Below are positions 19,518 to 27,383 of a DNA stretch of 64,000 bases, piece after piece. The position numbers and the translations under genes were made by a program. The notes beneath the pieces were generated by a model, which was not told the DNA's origin, made no database searches, and was given only the letters and a program-made list of their open reading frames with translations. Positions within the stretch are counted from its first letter, which is position 1; the number at the start of each line of letters is the position of its first letter. Source of the DNA: Vibrio taketomensis (GTDB lineage Bacteria; Pseudomonadota; Gammaproteobacteria; Enterobacterales; Vibrionaceae); contig NZ_AP019650.1 in assembly GCF_009938165.1 (NCBI RefSeq), forward strand, positions 620,001 through 684,000, read 5' to 3'.

Positions 19518-20651
19518 ATGAAGATCGCATATAAAATACTACCTCTTGCGGTAGCAATGTCTTTTGGTTCTGCTCATGCGGCAAACTACGCTATCGAAGC
19601 GCGTGGTGAAGCAATGGGTGGTGTTGGTGTTGTCTCTGGGAACTTTTTAACTGCGCCATTTTATAACCCAGCACTCACCGCAATCTATCGTCGTAATGAT
19701 GACGTTGGCATGATCACGCCAAGCATAGGTTTCAATTACACCGATACCGGTACATTTGTTGACGATCTTGAACGTGCAGAAGACGCGATCAACGTGGGTG
19801 ACTACGCCACTGCCGAAGCAGCACTTAATGACTTAAAAGGCGATAACCTTAAAGTCGACATTGGTGGCGTAGTTGCGTTTGCCATTCCAAACCGATACAT
19901 CGCGGCAAATGCTTTTGGTAAACTCTATACCGAATCGTATGCAACTGCAGAAATTAAAACGGATGGTACTGATGTTGAAAATGCACAAGGTAGCGGTGTT
20001 CGTGCCGTCAGTGTTGCGGTAGCAGAAGCGGGCATCTCACTTGCAAAATACCAAACATTTTTAGGGCAACATCTTTCTTTTGGTGTTACGCCTAAACTGC
20101 AACGCATTTACACCTACGTATATGAAGCAGGCATTACCAATTATGACTTAAACGATTTACGAGAGAATGGCCAGGGCGAAACCATCTTTAATATGGATGC
20201 GGGTTTTCTTTGGTTCCATGGTCCATTCCGAGTCGGTATTGCAGCAACGAACCTAATCTCACGCGATATTGAAACCAAAACCATCAACTCACAGTTTGAT
20301 GGCTCACAAGTTTCATACGAATATGAAATGTCACCACAGTTTACTGTCGGTGCAGGTATTGTTGCTGACTACTTCACCTTAAGTGTTGATTACGATTTAA
20401 AAGAAGAAGAACGCTACAAAGCATTTGATGACAACACACAATGGTTGAGAGTCGGTGCCGAGATTGACATTCTTCGTCAACTAAAATTACGTGGCGGTTG
20501 GAAAAAGAATTTAGCGTATGACAACACTGATGGCACTGTGACAGCAGGTATTGGTTTATCGCCACTTAACTTGTTCCAACTCGATATTGGTGCCAGTTAT
20601 ACCAATGAAGATTCAGTCGGTGCATACGTAAACTTCTTAACGAATTACTAG
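19518..20651 (+). CDS. vxrD: VxrD, TraF-like outer-membrane beta-barrel protein
   Basis: 377 residues with signal peptide MKIAYKILPLAVAMSFGSAHA. The mature chain opens with EARGEAMGGVGVVSGNFLTAPFYNP (in two parts) and continues as amphipathic strands (SFGVTPKLQRIYTYVYEAG; LRGGWKKNLAYDN), like the TraF_2 or FadL-like barrels annotated in databases as conjugal transfer protein TraF. No conjugation gene is near, so that name should not be taken as function. It is the fourth gene of the vxr operon. vxrE follows behind a terminator-like hairpin. Confidence 0.85.
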   Translation: MKIAYKILPLAVAMSFGSAHAANYAIEARGEAMGGVGVVSGNFLTAPFYNPALTAIYRRNDDVGMITPSIGFNYTDTGTFVDDLERAEDAINVGDYATAEAALNDLKGDNLKVDIGGVVAFAIPNRYIAANAFGKLYTESYATAEIKTDGTDVENAQGSGVRAVSVAVAEAGISLAKYQTFLGQHLSFGVTPKLQRIYTYVYEAGITNYDLNDLRENGQGETIFNMDAGFLWFHGPFRVGIAATNLISRDIETKTINSQFDGSQVSYEYEMSPQFTVGAGIVADYFTLSVDYDLKEEERYKAFDDNTQWLRVGAEIDILRQLKLRGGWKKNLAYDNTDGTVTAGIGLSPLNLFQLDIGASYTNEDSVGAYVNFLTNY

Positions 20652-20694
20652 CATCACGCACTACTAGAATTCTTCTACGATTCATAATATAGTC

Positions 20695-20720
20695 GGCTCC
20701 TAAAATTAGGAGCCTTTTTT
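20695..20720 (+). terminator. Intrinsic terminator that also occludes the vxrE ribosome-binding site
   Basis: Stem GGCTCCTA/TAGGAGCC (20695-20702 with 20707-20714; two more A/T pairs can close the loop), then six T that run directly into the vxrE ATG at 20721. The only candidate Shine-Dalgarno for vxrE, AGGAG, is within the 3' arm. The hairpin can therefore stop vxr operon transcription and also hide the start of vxrE. Confidence 0.8.
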
Positions 20721-20870
20721 ATGTTTGATGATTTAAGCCTAAGCCACGAAGAACAACAAAAAGCAGTAGAAGAAATTCAAAAGCTAATGACACAAGGTAT
20801 TAGCACTGCAGAAGCAATTAAGATTGTGGCGAACAAAATCCGCGAAGAAGCAGCAAAAAAACAAGATTAA
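20721..20870 (+). CDS. vxrE: VxrE, YoaH-like small protein
   Basis: 49 residues, soluble and helical: [19 protein letters not shown], then [20 protein letters not shown] and a Lys-rich end. This resembles the YoaH family, in which a short helix-turn-helix repeats a signature around GISTAEAI. It is the fifth and last gene of the vxr operon in V. cholerae. AGGAG lies 8 bases before the ATG inside the terminator stem, so expression probably depends on transcript structure. Its own terminator follows immediately. Confidence 0.82.
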   Translation: MFDDLSLSHEEQQKAVEEIQKLMTQGISTAEAIKIVANKIREEAAKKQD

Positions 20871-20871
20871 G

Positions 20872-20897
20872 AAAAGGGCAGGTTACTGCCTTTTTTT
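20872..20897 (+). terminator. Terminator of vxrE
   Basis: Stem GGCAG/CTGCC extended by A/T pairs, loop GTTA, then seven T. It starts 2 bases after the vxrE stop. Beyond it, 20898-21378 is an AT-rich gene-free stretch in which I see only scattered stops and one end of a 10-base direct repeat at 21294. Confidence 0.85.
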
Positions 20898-21378
20898 AGA
20901 TCTTAATGCACTATAACTAATTTCTTGTTCCATATAAGATACTTCAGACTGAAATTCAAAACGTGACACCTGCAAAACTCAAAATTACTGTCCTTGTGGT
21001 TGCAACGTAAATTTATGTGATTCCTATTTATTTATTAAATAACAATAATTTATAGTAGTGTTTTATGCTGACTAGCTTATGCTAATAATTGTTTTGTAAT
21101 TTAATTACATAATATAAGACCGACACAAATAGGTATGAAAATAGCTAGTGGAATCATCTGCGTAGTGAAAGAGTAACGTTATGGCTCGAATTGAGTAGTG
21201 TTTATTGTGACAGGGTAACTAATTGGCTCGCCAAGTTGATGGTAAGAGACTACGAAAATGAATGCAGCATGTTGCAATAAAATTTCGATGCTTACCCTAA
21301 TTCTGGAATCTAGTTCCTAACACCCAGATGACATAAAAGCCTAACTATGTAGGATCGAACATAGAGAAGGAGAACTTT

Positions 21379-22088
21379 ATGGCGAAATTCCTGAATACCA
21401 GCGCGACCAATTATTTTCTCGAAGAATTGATTAAGAGCGCATCTGAGCGTTTAGTGCTGATTAGCCCGTTCCTAAAGCTTAACGAGCGAATTAAAGAGTT
21501 ACTTGAAGATAAAAACCGTTTGAAAATCGATGTTAGGATTGTTTATGGAAAAAGTGAACTTCATCCTGATGAAATAAACTGGCTAAAGGTCTGACATACA
21601 TCCGTACCAGTTTCTGTAAGAATTTACACGCTAAGTGCTACTTGAATGAAGATACTTGTATTATTACCAGTCTAAATCTTTATGAATTCAGTCAAGTAAA
21701 CAACAATGAAATGGGAATTGCTCTTAGCAAGCAAGATGATCATGAAATGTACCGTGATGCTTTTGAGGAAGCCCAGCGTATTATTCGTATTAGTGAAGAA
21801 GTTCGAATCTCTCTTGAAAAAATCCCGTCAGCTGAATCGACTCCCGAGTTAATCGGGGAAGATGACTCTGATTCGCTGACCATTGAAAAGCTCACTTCGT
21901 CAAAATTGGCAGTGAAACTTGGTATTAAGACACAGGAGCTACTTGAACAACTTACTAATAAAGGTTTTCTAGAACTTGTTGACGGTAAGCATAAATTGAC
22001 CGAGTCAGGTAAAGTAGCGGGTGGAGAATTTAAGTATAGTAAGCGTTTTGGTATGTACTTCTTATGGCCATCAGAGCTGACGTTTTGA
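21379..22088 (+). pseudogene. Orphan PLD-type (single HKD) protein with C-terminal winged helix, split by a one-base deletion
   Basis: Rejoined length about 236 residues. The first half (SASERLVLISPFLKLN, IDVRIVYGKSEL) is a phospholipase D-like fold. After INWLKG the frame breaks near 21588-21591, where GGG reads GG. The continuation carries a single HKD motif, NLHAKCYLNED then ITSLNLYEFS. Proteins with one HKD usually dimerise to build a nuclease or phosphodiesterase site. Residues about 160-236 look like a winged helix (KLAVKLGIKTQELLEQLTNK) ending KRFGMYFLWPSEL. GGAG precedes the ATG. It is isolated between gene-poor flanks, so it may have been acquired. The function is not known to me. 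Confidence 0.7.
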
Positions 22089-22226
22089 CTTGTTTAATAG
22101 TTACCGTGTAACGAATTTTGTTTGCAAAGCATTGTCGAAATTTATATCCCACGTTAAACCCTAATTCCAGCGTAAAATCGAGGGCATGTAATAGTATCGC
22201 CCTCGACGTACGTTGCCATTTATGAT

Positions 22227-23116
22227 CTACTTTAAAAAGAACAAAGAAATACCAGTAATCGCTGCAAGCGTACCCAAAACGCTTTCCATTGTTGGTTTTT
22301 CGCCTTTGACTGCGCTGATAGCCAACATAAATGATTTGTCGCGATAATTGTTTGTGCTATTGCCGGATTCGCGTACTTAAGCGCAGTTTGCTGAAGCCAA
22401 AGAGCTAAAAAGGTTCCTACGAAAATCGCGAGTAACAGTGTTAAAAATGCTTTTTGTGTGAGTTGTACAAAGTGATTTTTAATTTGATGAAATGGTCGTT
22501 TCTCTACGAAAACGATGATTGCAGTGACTGCCAATACACCAACTGTTAAGCGAATAATCGCGCCTAACAGCGGTGGTAAATCACCAGCAACGAGAGCGTA
22601 GTGGGAGATAACCACACCAGATGCCTGGCATGTACTGGCGAGTAATCCAAAACCAATACCCGCCCAGTTTAAGGTTTTTGCGTCGTTGCCACTTGGCTGT
22701 ATTATTACGAAAGTTACTGCAATGGTTGTAATAATAACGCCCAACCAACTTTGCACGGGTAAAACACTACCCAAGAACATAAGTGACAGTACGCCAGATA
22801 AAGGTGGCGCAAGCGATTCAAGTAATAAGGTTTTGTTTGCACCGATTCGTTTGAGCGACGAGAAATAGGCGCTGTCACCAATCGCAATACCGATCACACC
22901 CGAGATCGCCAGTATAAACAGGTGCGTGTTATCAATTGACTCCGGTATCGAGACCGCAAATGGCAGCACCAACGCCATCATTATTGATGCGATTACGCCT
23001 TTAACGATATTGAGCTGTAGTGCCGAAAAATGATGACTAAATTGCCCATAAATCCAGGTTGCGATTGCCCAAACTGCAGCAGCAGACAACGCAGCCAGTT
23101 CTCCAATGTATTGCAA
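22227..23116 (-). pseudogene. EamA/DMT-family membrane transporter, frame-shifted near the C-terminus
   Basis: Drug/metabolite-superfamily exporter with ten expected helices in two EamA repeats. Visible are GELAALSAAAVWAIATWIYG at the start, GVIGIAIGDSAYFSSLKRIG with the typical GxxxxAxxY turn, and LGVIITTIAVTFVII. After YANPAIAQTIIAT (near 22331-22340) the frame drifts. In the next frame LAISAVKGEKPTMESVLGTL continues through a final helix to a TAG at 22227-22229. The substrate cannot be told from sequence. A one-base restoration gives about 296 residues. Confidence 0.85.
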
Positions 23117-23527
23117 AGGTTTAGCTCCGAAATGAACAAGCGATTTGATCGCGCAGCAAGAGACGCGAACTATATGTGAATCTGAGCAACAGCAAAGTGT
23201 CGAAGCTTATTTTTGTGAGAATCGTTACGTAAGTTTAGAGAATTAATGCACTCATTGATTAAGGAAGAATATGTTGAGCTAGCCACTAAAATACATCAAG
23301 AATGACCGGAAAGAATGCGAGTTTAAAGCAGGCATCCATAATCTTAAAGTTTCGGCAAACAAAGCGTTGTTGATTTCAAGCCCTGCAAAAGCATTATCAC
23401 AGTGCGTATTATCTATCTTATGTTAAATGCGATCTAGTAATTATTGCCGATACGTAAGTTCAGCATCTCCTACCACTATCTTATTGAGTGTTTTATTAAA
23501 CATAAGCTGATTTACCATAAAGTACTT

Positions 23528-23566
23528 ATATACAACTTAACAATCTGTGATGGTTAAGTTGTATAT
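23528..23566. repeat. Perfect 14-bp inverted repeat with an 11-base loop
   Basis: ATATACAACTTAAC (23528-23541) pairs exactly with GTTAAGTTGTATAT (23553-23566). No T run follows on either strand, so it is not a standard terminator. It stands in the 605-base gene-free interval 23117-23721, which otherwise holds the upstream region of the EamA gene, a weak GCTTTGA/TCAAAGC hairpin at 23633-23652 and the yciH terminator. Confidence 0.7.
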
Positions 23567-23678
23567 TGCGCGTTTGCTTTAAGCTGTTCTTTTGATTGCT
23601 GCACGTTTAAATGAATTTCTTTGCAATGGGAAGCTTTGAATTCACTCAAAGCATTTAGAATTAGATTTCTTCAAAGAA

Positions 23679-23700
23679 AAAGCGCTCGATTGAGCGCTTT
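23679..23700 (-). terminator. Terminator of the DUF3319-yciH unit
   Basis: Perfect 9-bp stem AAAGCGCTC/GAGCGCTTT with loop GATT. On the minus strand it is followed by TTC after a five-T run. It lies 22 bases past the yciH stop. Confidence 0.85.
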
Positions 23701-23721
23701 CATAAATCAGTTTGTACCGTA

Positions 23722-24033
23722 TTAACCGCCAGCAAGTTTCACGGTATGGCCTTTTTTCTCAAGGTGCACTTTGATTTTGTCACGTGCATCGCCTTGGATT
23801 TCAATTGTGCCGTCTTTGATTGCGCCGCCACAACCACATACTTTTTTCAGCTCTGCGGCTAAAAGTTTAAGTTGAACATCATCCATATCCAAACCAGTAA
23901 CGATACTTACGCCTTTGCCTTTACGGCCTTTAGTTTGCTTTTGAATTCGAACAATGCCGTCACCTTTTGGACGCTCTACTTTTTGCTCTTCAGGTTTAAT
24001 ACGACCGGTTTCAGTTGAATATACTAATGTCAT
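23722..24033 (-). CDS. yciH: SUI1/eIF1-like translation factor YciH
   Basis: 103 residues with the SUI1 fold: GRKGKGVSIVTGLDMDDVQL, then AAELKKVCGCGGAIKDGTIEIQGD (split here as two motifs) and KIKVHLEKKGHTVKLAGG. YciH is the bacterial homologue of eIF1 and has been implicated in start-site fidelity and stress-related translation inhibition in E. coli. Length and the basic patch RKGKG are normal. The ATG lies only two bases after the stop of the DUF3319 gene, so the two form one translationally coupled unit ended by the terminator at 23679. Confidence 0.93.
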   Translation of the reverse strand: MTLVYSTETGRIKPEEQKVERPKGDGIVRIQKQTKGRKGKGVSIVTGLDMDDVQLKLLAAELKKVCGCGGAIKDGTIEIQGDARDKIKVHLEKKGHTVKLAGG

Positions 24034-24035
24034 GA

Positions 24036-24409
24036 CTAATTCTTTTGTTGCTCTGCTTTTTTTCTAGCGTTCAGATAACTTTCAATGTGTCGTTGAATGG
24101 CTAACTTGCCGCCTTTGATGAGTTTACCATTAAAAAAACAATACCAAGCGTTTGGTTCGCCTGTATCATTTTAATGATATAGCCGTTAAAGTTTTCTTGC
24201 ACGGCTTTTGACGAAGTTTCTCTAGATTTAGCCAGTGATGCGAACTCTTTAGGATCGATGATTGTCGCCGAATCGCAAAACCAATCAATACTCTTTTTTA
24301 TAGCTGCCATCTGACCTTGTAATAAACGGTTTTTGATTTGAACCTGCCATAGGTCGGTTGATGCGCCTACAGTTTTTAGCTCAAAGCCTCGGTACGTTGC
24401 AACTGCCAT
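24036..24409 (-). pseudogene. DUF3319-family protein, split by a one-base deletion
   Basis: About 124 residues when rejoined. The N-terminal part has MAVATYRGFELKTVGAS and AAIKKSIDWFCDSATIIDP. The frame breaks in an A run after GYIIK (24169-24172), where one A is missing. The other frame continues NDTGEPNAWYCFFNGKLIKG, then KLAIQRHIESYLNARKKAEQ to a stop at 24036. The pattern (a short basic domain with internally repeated IKKSIDW/IQRHIE) matches my recollection of Vibrio DUF3319. No function is known. Coupling to yciH hints at a translation-related role, which is inference. Confidence 0.7.
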
Positions 24410-24507
24410 ATTCTTAGTACTTTTTGATGAGAGTTGGCTTAATCATAATTGTAAAATACTGTTAAGCAAGTATATTTAGGAAGTTCTATTCAAATTGGTG
24501 ATTATGA

Positions 24508-25464
24508 TTGAAAAAGAAAGTACCCGTGGTAACTCAGCCACAACAAATTAAAATCCTAACAGAAACCTTTTCTGAAATTGTTGATGTTGAGGCCATGAAC
24601 CAACTCACATCGGGTCTTTATGCTTCAAGCTCATTATTGGCGTTGACCAAAGATTGGAACATGTTCGTTGAGTTTTGCCAGAATAAGAATGTCCGTGTGC
24701 TGCCCGCTTCAACTACTGCAGTTCGCTTATACATTGAAAAAGTCTCACAAGAACGCAAATATGCAAGCGTAAAACGTTACGTCATAACAATTTCTCTTAT
24801 TCACCGAGTGTTGAGTTATCCCGACCCAACGCAAAATAGTCGTGTACAAACTGCGCTAGGATCTATCCGTGTCACCAAACATGGTGATCACCGCTCTACT
24901 ACAGCTTTTACTGTAGAGCACTTAAACCAGCTCGACTCTATCCTTGAAAAATCGCGAGCAGTAAAAGATTGGCGCGATTTAGCCATTTATTATGTGATGT
25001 ATGAAGGCTTGCTCAAACGTCATGAGTTAAGAGATTTAACTTTTGAACAATTACACATTGATAACGAGTACATCTCGATGTTTATCGGAAGCGAAGAAAT
25101 TACTTTTAGTCAGCGTGCAAGCTTTGCTCTTTTTCGCTGGTTAAAAGTGAGAGGCTGTAGCGGGAAGTTCGTTTTTACTGCGATAGATAGGCATGAAAAT
25201 ATTGGCCTGCAGCCTCTTAACGACTCTTCAATCTATCGAATATTACGTAATGCGAGTGATTTGCTTGGTTTAGATTATCACTTTTCAGGTCAATCATTGC
25301 GCGTTGGCGCAACACAAGAATTGGCAAGACAAGGTGTCAATATTCGTGAAATTCAACAGGCGGGACGTTGGTTAAGCCCCGCCATGCCCTACCAATACAT
25401 CGGCAATAAGGGGCAGGCAGAGCTAGAGAAATTACGTTTTGTCTCGTTTAAGTTTATCGATTAA
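24508..25464 (+). CDS. Orphan tyrosine-recombinase-like protein
   Basis: 318 residues. An N-terminal SAM-like DNA-binding domain (ALTKDWNMFVEFCQNKNVRV; YIEKVSQERKYASVKRY) is followed by a catalytic domain with SGQSLRVGATQELARQGVN, AGRWLSPAMPYQYIGN and the putative nucleophile tyrosine. Against the canonical R-K-H-R-W-Y set, the first Arg appears as Lys (EGLLKRHEL) and the His of HxLR as Gln, so activity is doubtful. The start is TTG at 24508 after GGTGA; it is preceded directly by a stop, and an ATG at 24504 is out of frame. No attachment sites or mobile cargo are seen. The stop overlaps the end of the convergent ddl gene. Confidence 0.8.
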   Translation: MKKKVPVVTQPQQIKILTETFSEIVDVEAMNQLTSGLYASSSLLALTKDWNMFVEFCQNKNVRVLPASTTAVRLYIEKVSQERKYASVKRYVITISLIHRVLSYPDPTQNSRVQTALGSIRVTKHGDHRSTTAFTVEHLNQLDSILEKSRAVKDWRDLAIYYVMYEGLLKRHELRDLTFEQLHIDNEYISMFIGSEEITFSQRASFALFRWLKVRGCSGKFVFTAIDRHENIGLQPLNDSSIYRILRNASDLLGLDYHFSGQSLRVGATQELARQGVNIREIQQAGRWLSPAMPYQYIGNKGQAELEKLRFVSFKFID

Positions 25465-26453
25465 AGCGACGATTTAACACAGTATGCAAGGAATTCATGG
25501 AACTTGTGTCCATGATTTTCTAACATTTTAGGGAACATTGAAATTGGGGTCATACCTGGGAAGGTATTCACCTCGTTTAGGTAAATGTCCCCTTCTGGTG
25601 TCAGGAAGAAATCAATGCGTGACAGATGACGTAGTTTCATCTGCGTAAACACTTTTTCAGCGTTTACTCGGATCGTTTCAATTTGTTCTTGTGTTAGATT
25701 TTGCGCAACGATGTCTGTTGTTGAATGACTCGTGTTTGCGTATTTTTCTTCGTAACTGTAGAAGGTATCTTCAGGCGCTTTTACTTCACCAGGCAATGTT
25801 AGAACCAACTCACCTTGGTATTCATACGCAGCCACTTCGAGCTCACGCGGCTTTACTGCTTTCTCAACCAAAACTTGGTTTGAATAAGTGAACGCATCAT
25901 CAATCGCTTTTTGTAATTGCGCGATTTCCGTTACCTTGTAACAACCAACAGAAGACCCCTGACAAGCCGCTTTTACAAACACACTTCTCCATTGTTGCAT
26001 TGCTGCTAAAGTGCGCTGATAAGCATCTTCATTGTTTTCAGACAAAAACAAGTAAGGCGTGTTTGGAATACCTAATGCGTCATACCATAGTTTTGATGTG
26101 ATCTTGTTGAAGCTATTGGTACTTGCTTCCGCGCGGCAGCCCAAATAAGGAATACCAGAAAGTTCAAGTAGCGATTGGATGTCACCTGTTTCACCTGGGA
26201 AGCCGTGAATACAAGGAATAACGAAATCGATATCAAGGCTTTGGCCTGCGATATTAAGTTGACCTGAATTGGTGTCGAGCAGCGCCAGCTCACCTTGCTC
26301 TGTAAACCAACCGTCTTTCTTCATTTCTACACGAATAACATCAAACTCAGGCGTAAGGCCCAATTGAGATTGTAGATAGTTGGCAGAAACAAGCGAGACT
26401 TCATGCTCTGAAGAACCGCCGCCACATAGAAGAAGAATGGATGTATTTTTCAT
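25461..26453 (-). CDS. ddl: D-alanine--D-alanine ligase
   Basis: ATP-grasp enzyme joining two D-alanines for peptidoglycan precursors, in the cytosol. It is 330 residues. Visible are the N-terminal LLCGGGSSEHEVSLVSA, the central VKAACQGSSVGCYKVTE nucleotide loop, VEKAVKPRELEVAA and the C-terminal metal-binding NEVNTFPGMTPISMFPK. Nothing is missing. It is monocistronic and its 3' end overlaps the integrase stop by four bases. The location outside a mur/fts cluster suggests the DdlA-type copy. Confidence 0.95.
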   Translation of the reverse strand: MKNTSILLLCGGGSSEHEVSLVSANYLQSQLGLTPEFDVIRVEMKKDGWFTEQGELALLDTNSGQLNIAGQSLDIDFVIPCIHGFPGETGDIQSLLELSGIPYLGCRAEASTNSFNKITSKLWYDALGIPNTPYLFLSENNEDAYQRTLAAMQQWRSVFVKAACQGSSVGCYKVTEIAQLQKAIDDAFTYSNQVLVEKAVKPRELEVAAYEYQGELVLTLPGEVKAPEDTFYSYEEKYANTSHSTTDIVAQNLTQEQIETIRVNAEKVFTQMKLRHLSRIDFFLTPEGDIYLNEVNTFPGMTPISMFPKMLENHGHKFHEFLAYCVKSSL

Positions 26454-26630
26454 TAAAATCTTTCCGTGATGCTAAAAGAAGCGAGAATAGCTGTATGATA
26501 ATAAAATCAAGGCAAAGTTACACCGTGTAAGCATGAATAAATCGCTCTTACGGTACTGACAGATGAAAAAATATACCTTGATTGGCATATTGTGAGGCCG
26601 AGGTTTTGTTTGATGCTCGCGTTGCAATAA

Positions 26631-26654
26631 AAAAGGAGGCTTTCGCCCCCTTTT
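26631..26654 (-). terminator. Terminator of the SPOR lipoprotein gene
   Basis: Stem AAAAGGAGGC/GCCCCCTTTT with one A:C mismatch and loop TTTC. On the minus strand a T run follows. It lies 4 bases past the SPOR gene stop. Confidence 0.65.
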
Positions 26655-26658
26655 CAAA

Positions 26659-27168
26659 TCAGTTCAATTTGTTAAGCGTTGGATATGGTGAGTTTTTGAT
26701 TGAGTCAATGCTCTTCACAAAAGGTTTCAGCGCTTTGAATTCACTTGGAAGTTCTGCGATTGCTTGTTTTGCATCTGCTTGCGTTGCGTAATCGCCATAA
26801 AGCACTGTATACCATTTAGTGCCATTGACGACTTTGTAGTTTTCCCAAACAGGTTGACCTAGATTGGTCAATTGGCGTGAGAAAGAATCCACTTTAGCTT
26901 GTGAACCTACTGCTACCACCTGAATTGTATAACCGAAACGAGCTTCTTGAGCATCTTTCGCTGGCGGAGCTAGTACAACCACTGGTTTTGGTTTTTGTAC
27001 AACAACTTCTTCCACTACCGTTTCTTGAACGATTTCAGTCACAGGCGGTTCAACCGGAGCAACTTGATAATCTTCACGGTAGCTCTCTGAACTTACCTCT
27101 GTTGTGTAGTCACTAGACACACAAGCTGACAGTAATACTGACAAACCAACAATAGCTATTTTTTTCAT
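26659..27168 (-). CDS. SPOR-domain lipoprotein
   Basis: 169 residues. A lipoprotein signal peptide has the lipobox LLSAC (lipidated Cys16). A Val/Pro/Glu-rich spacer (about 20-75) is followed by a SPOR domain (about 85-150): YTIQVVAVGSQAKVDSFSRQL and GTKWYTVLYGDYATQADAKQ. SPOR domains bind denuded peptidoglycan glycan strands, often at the septum. The spacer would let an outer-membrane-anchored protein reach the wall. It is monocistronic with its own terminator. No specific name assigned. Confidence 0.88.
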   Translation of the reverse strand: MKKIAIVGLSVLLSACVSSDYTTEVSSESYREDYQVAPVEPPVTEIVQETVVEEVVVQKPKPVVVLAPPAKDAQEARFGYTIQVVAVGSQAKVDSFSRQLTNLGQPVWENYKVVNGTKWYTVLYGDYATQADAKQAIAELPSEFKALKPFVKSIDSIKNSPYPTLNKLN

Positions 27169-27260
27169 GGATTCTTTGAGCCCTAGATAGAAATTACATT
27201 AAATCATGCCGTTAGACTGGCTTATAATCAAGCTAGCAACGGCATTATATTATGAGACTC

Positions 27261-27276
27261 TGTGACTTATAACACA
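27261..27276 (+). promoter_or_regulatory. CRP-like site upstream of patZ
   Basis: TGTGA-N6-ACACA, one mismatch from the consensus TGTGA-N6-TCACA, 108 bases before the patZ ATG. E. coli patZ (yfiQ) is reported to be cAMP-CRP activated, which makes the site credible. No experimental evidence is available here. Confidence 0.5.
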
Positions 27277-27383
27277 AACTGGGTAACCGCAACGTTCGTT
27301 CGAGCAAAACTCCAACAATTTATTCTGCCCAAGGGTCCTTAGTCCGTTACGATATGGTAAACGATACGTTAGGAAGATGATTC

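Noticed and set aside
19518..20651. Conjugation function from the TraF-like name of vxrD
   Set aside because: No mating-pair or relaxase genes nearby; position in the vxr operon explains the gene better.
23246..23305. Possible gene remnant beginning MHSLIKEEYVELATKIHQE
   Set aside because: Only 19 residues, with a longer open stretch in another frame; no family recognised, so calling a decayed gene would be guesswork.
20898..23720. Integron attC sites or CRISPR repeats
   Set aside because: No recurring attC ends or evenly spaced repeats; the inverted repeat at 23528 lacks attC core sequences.
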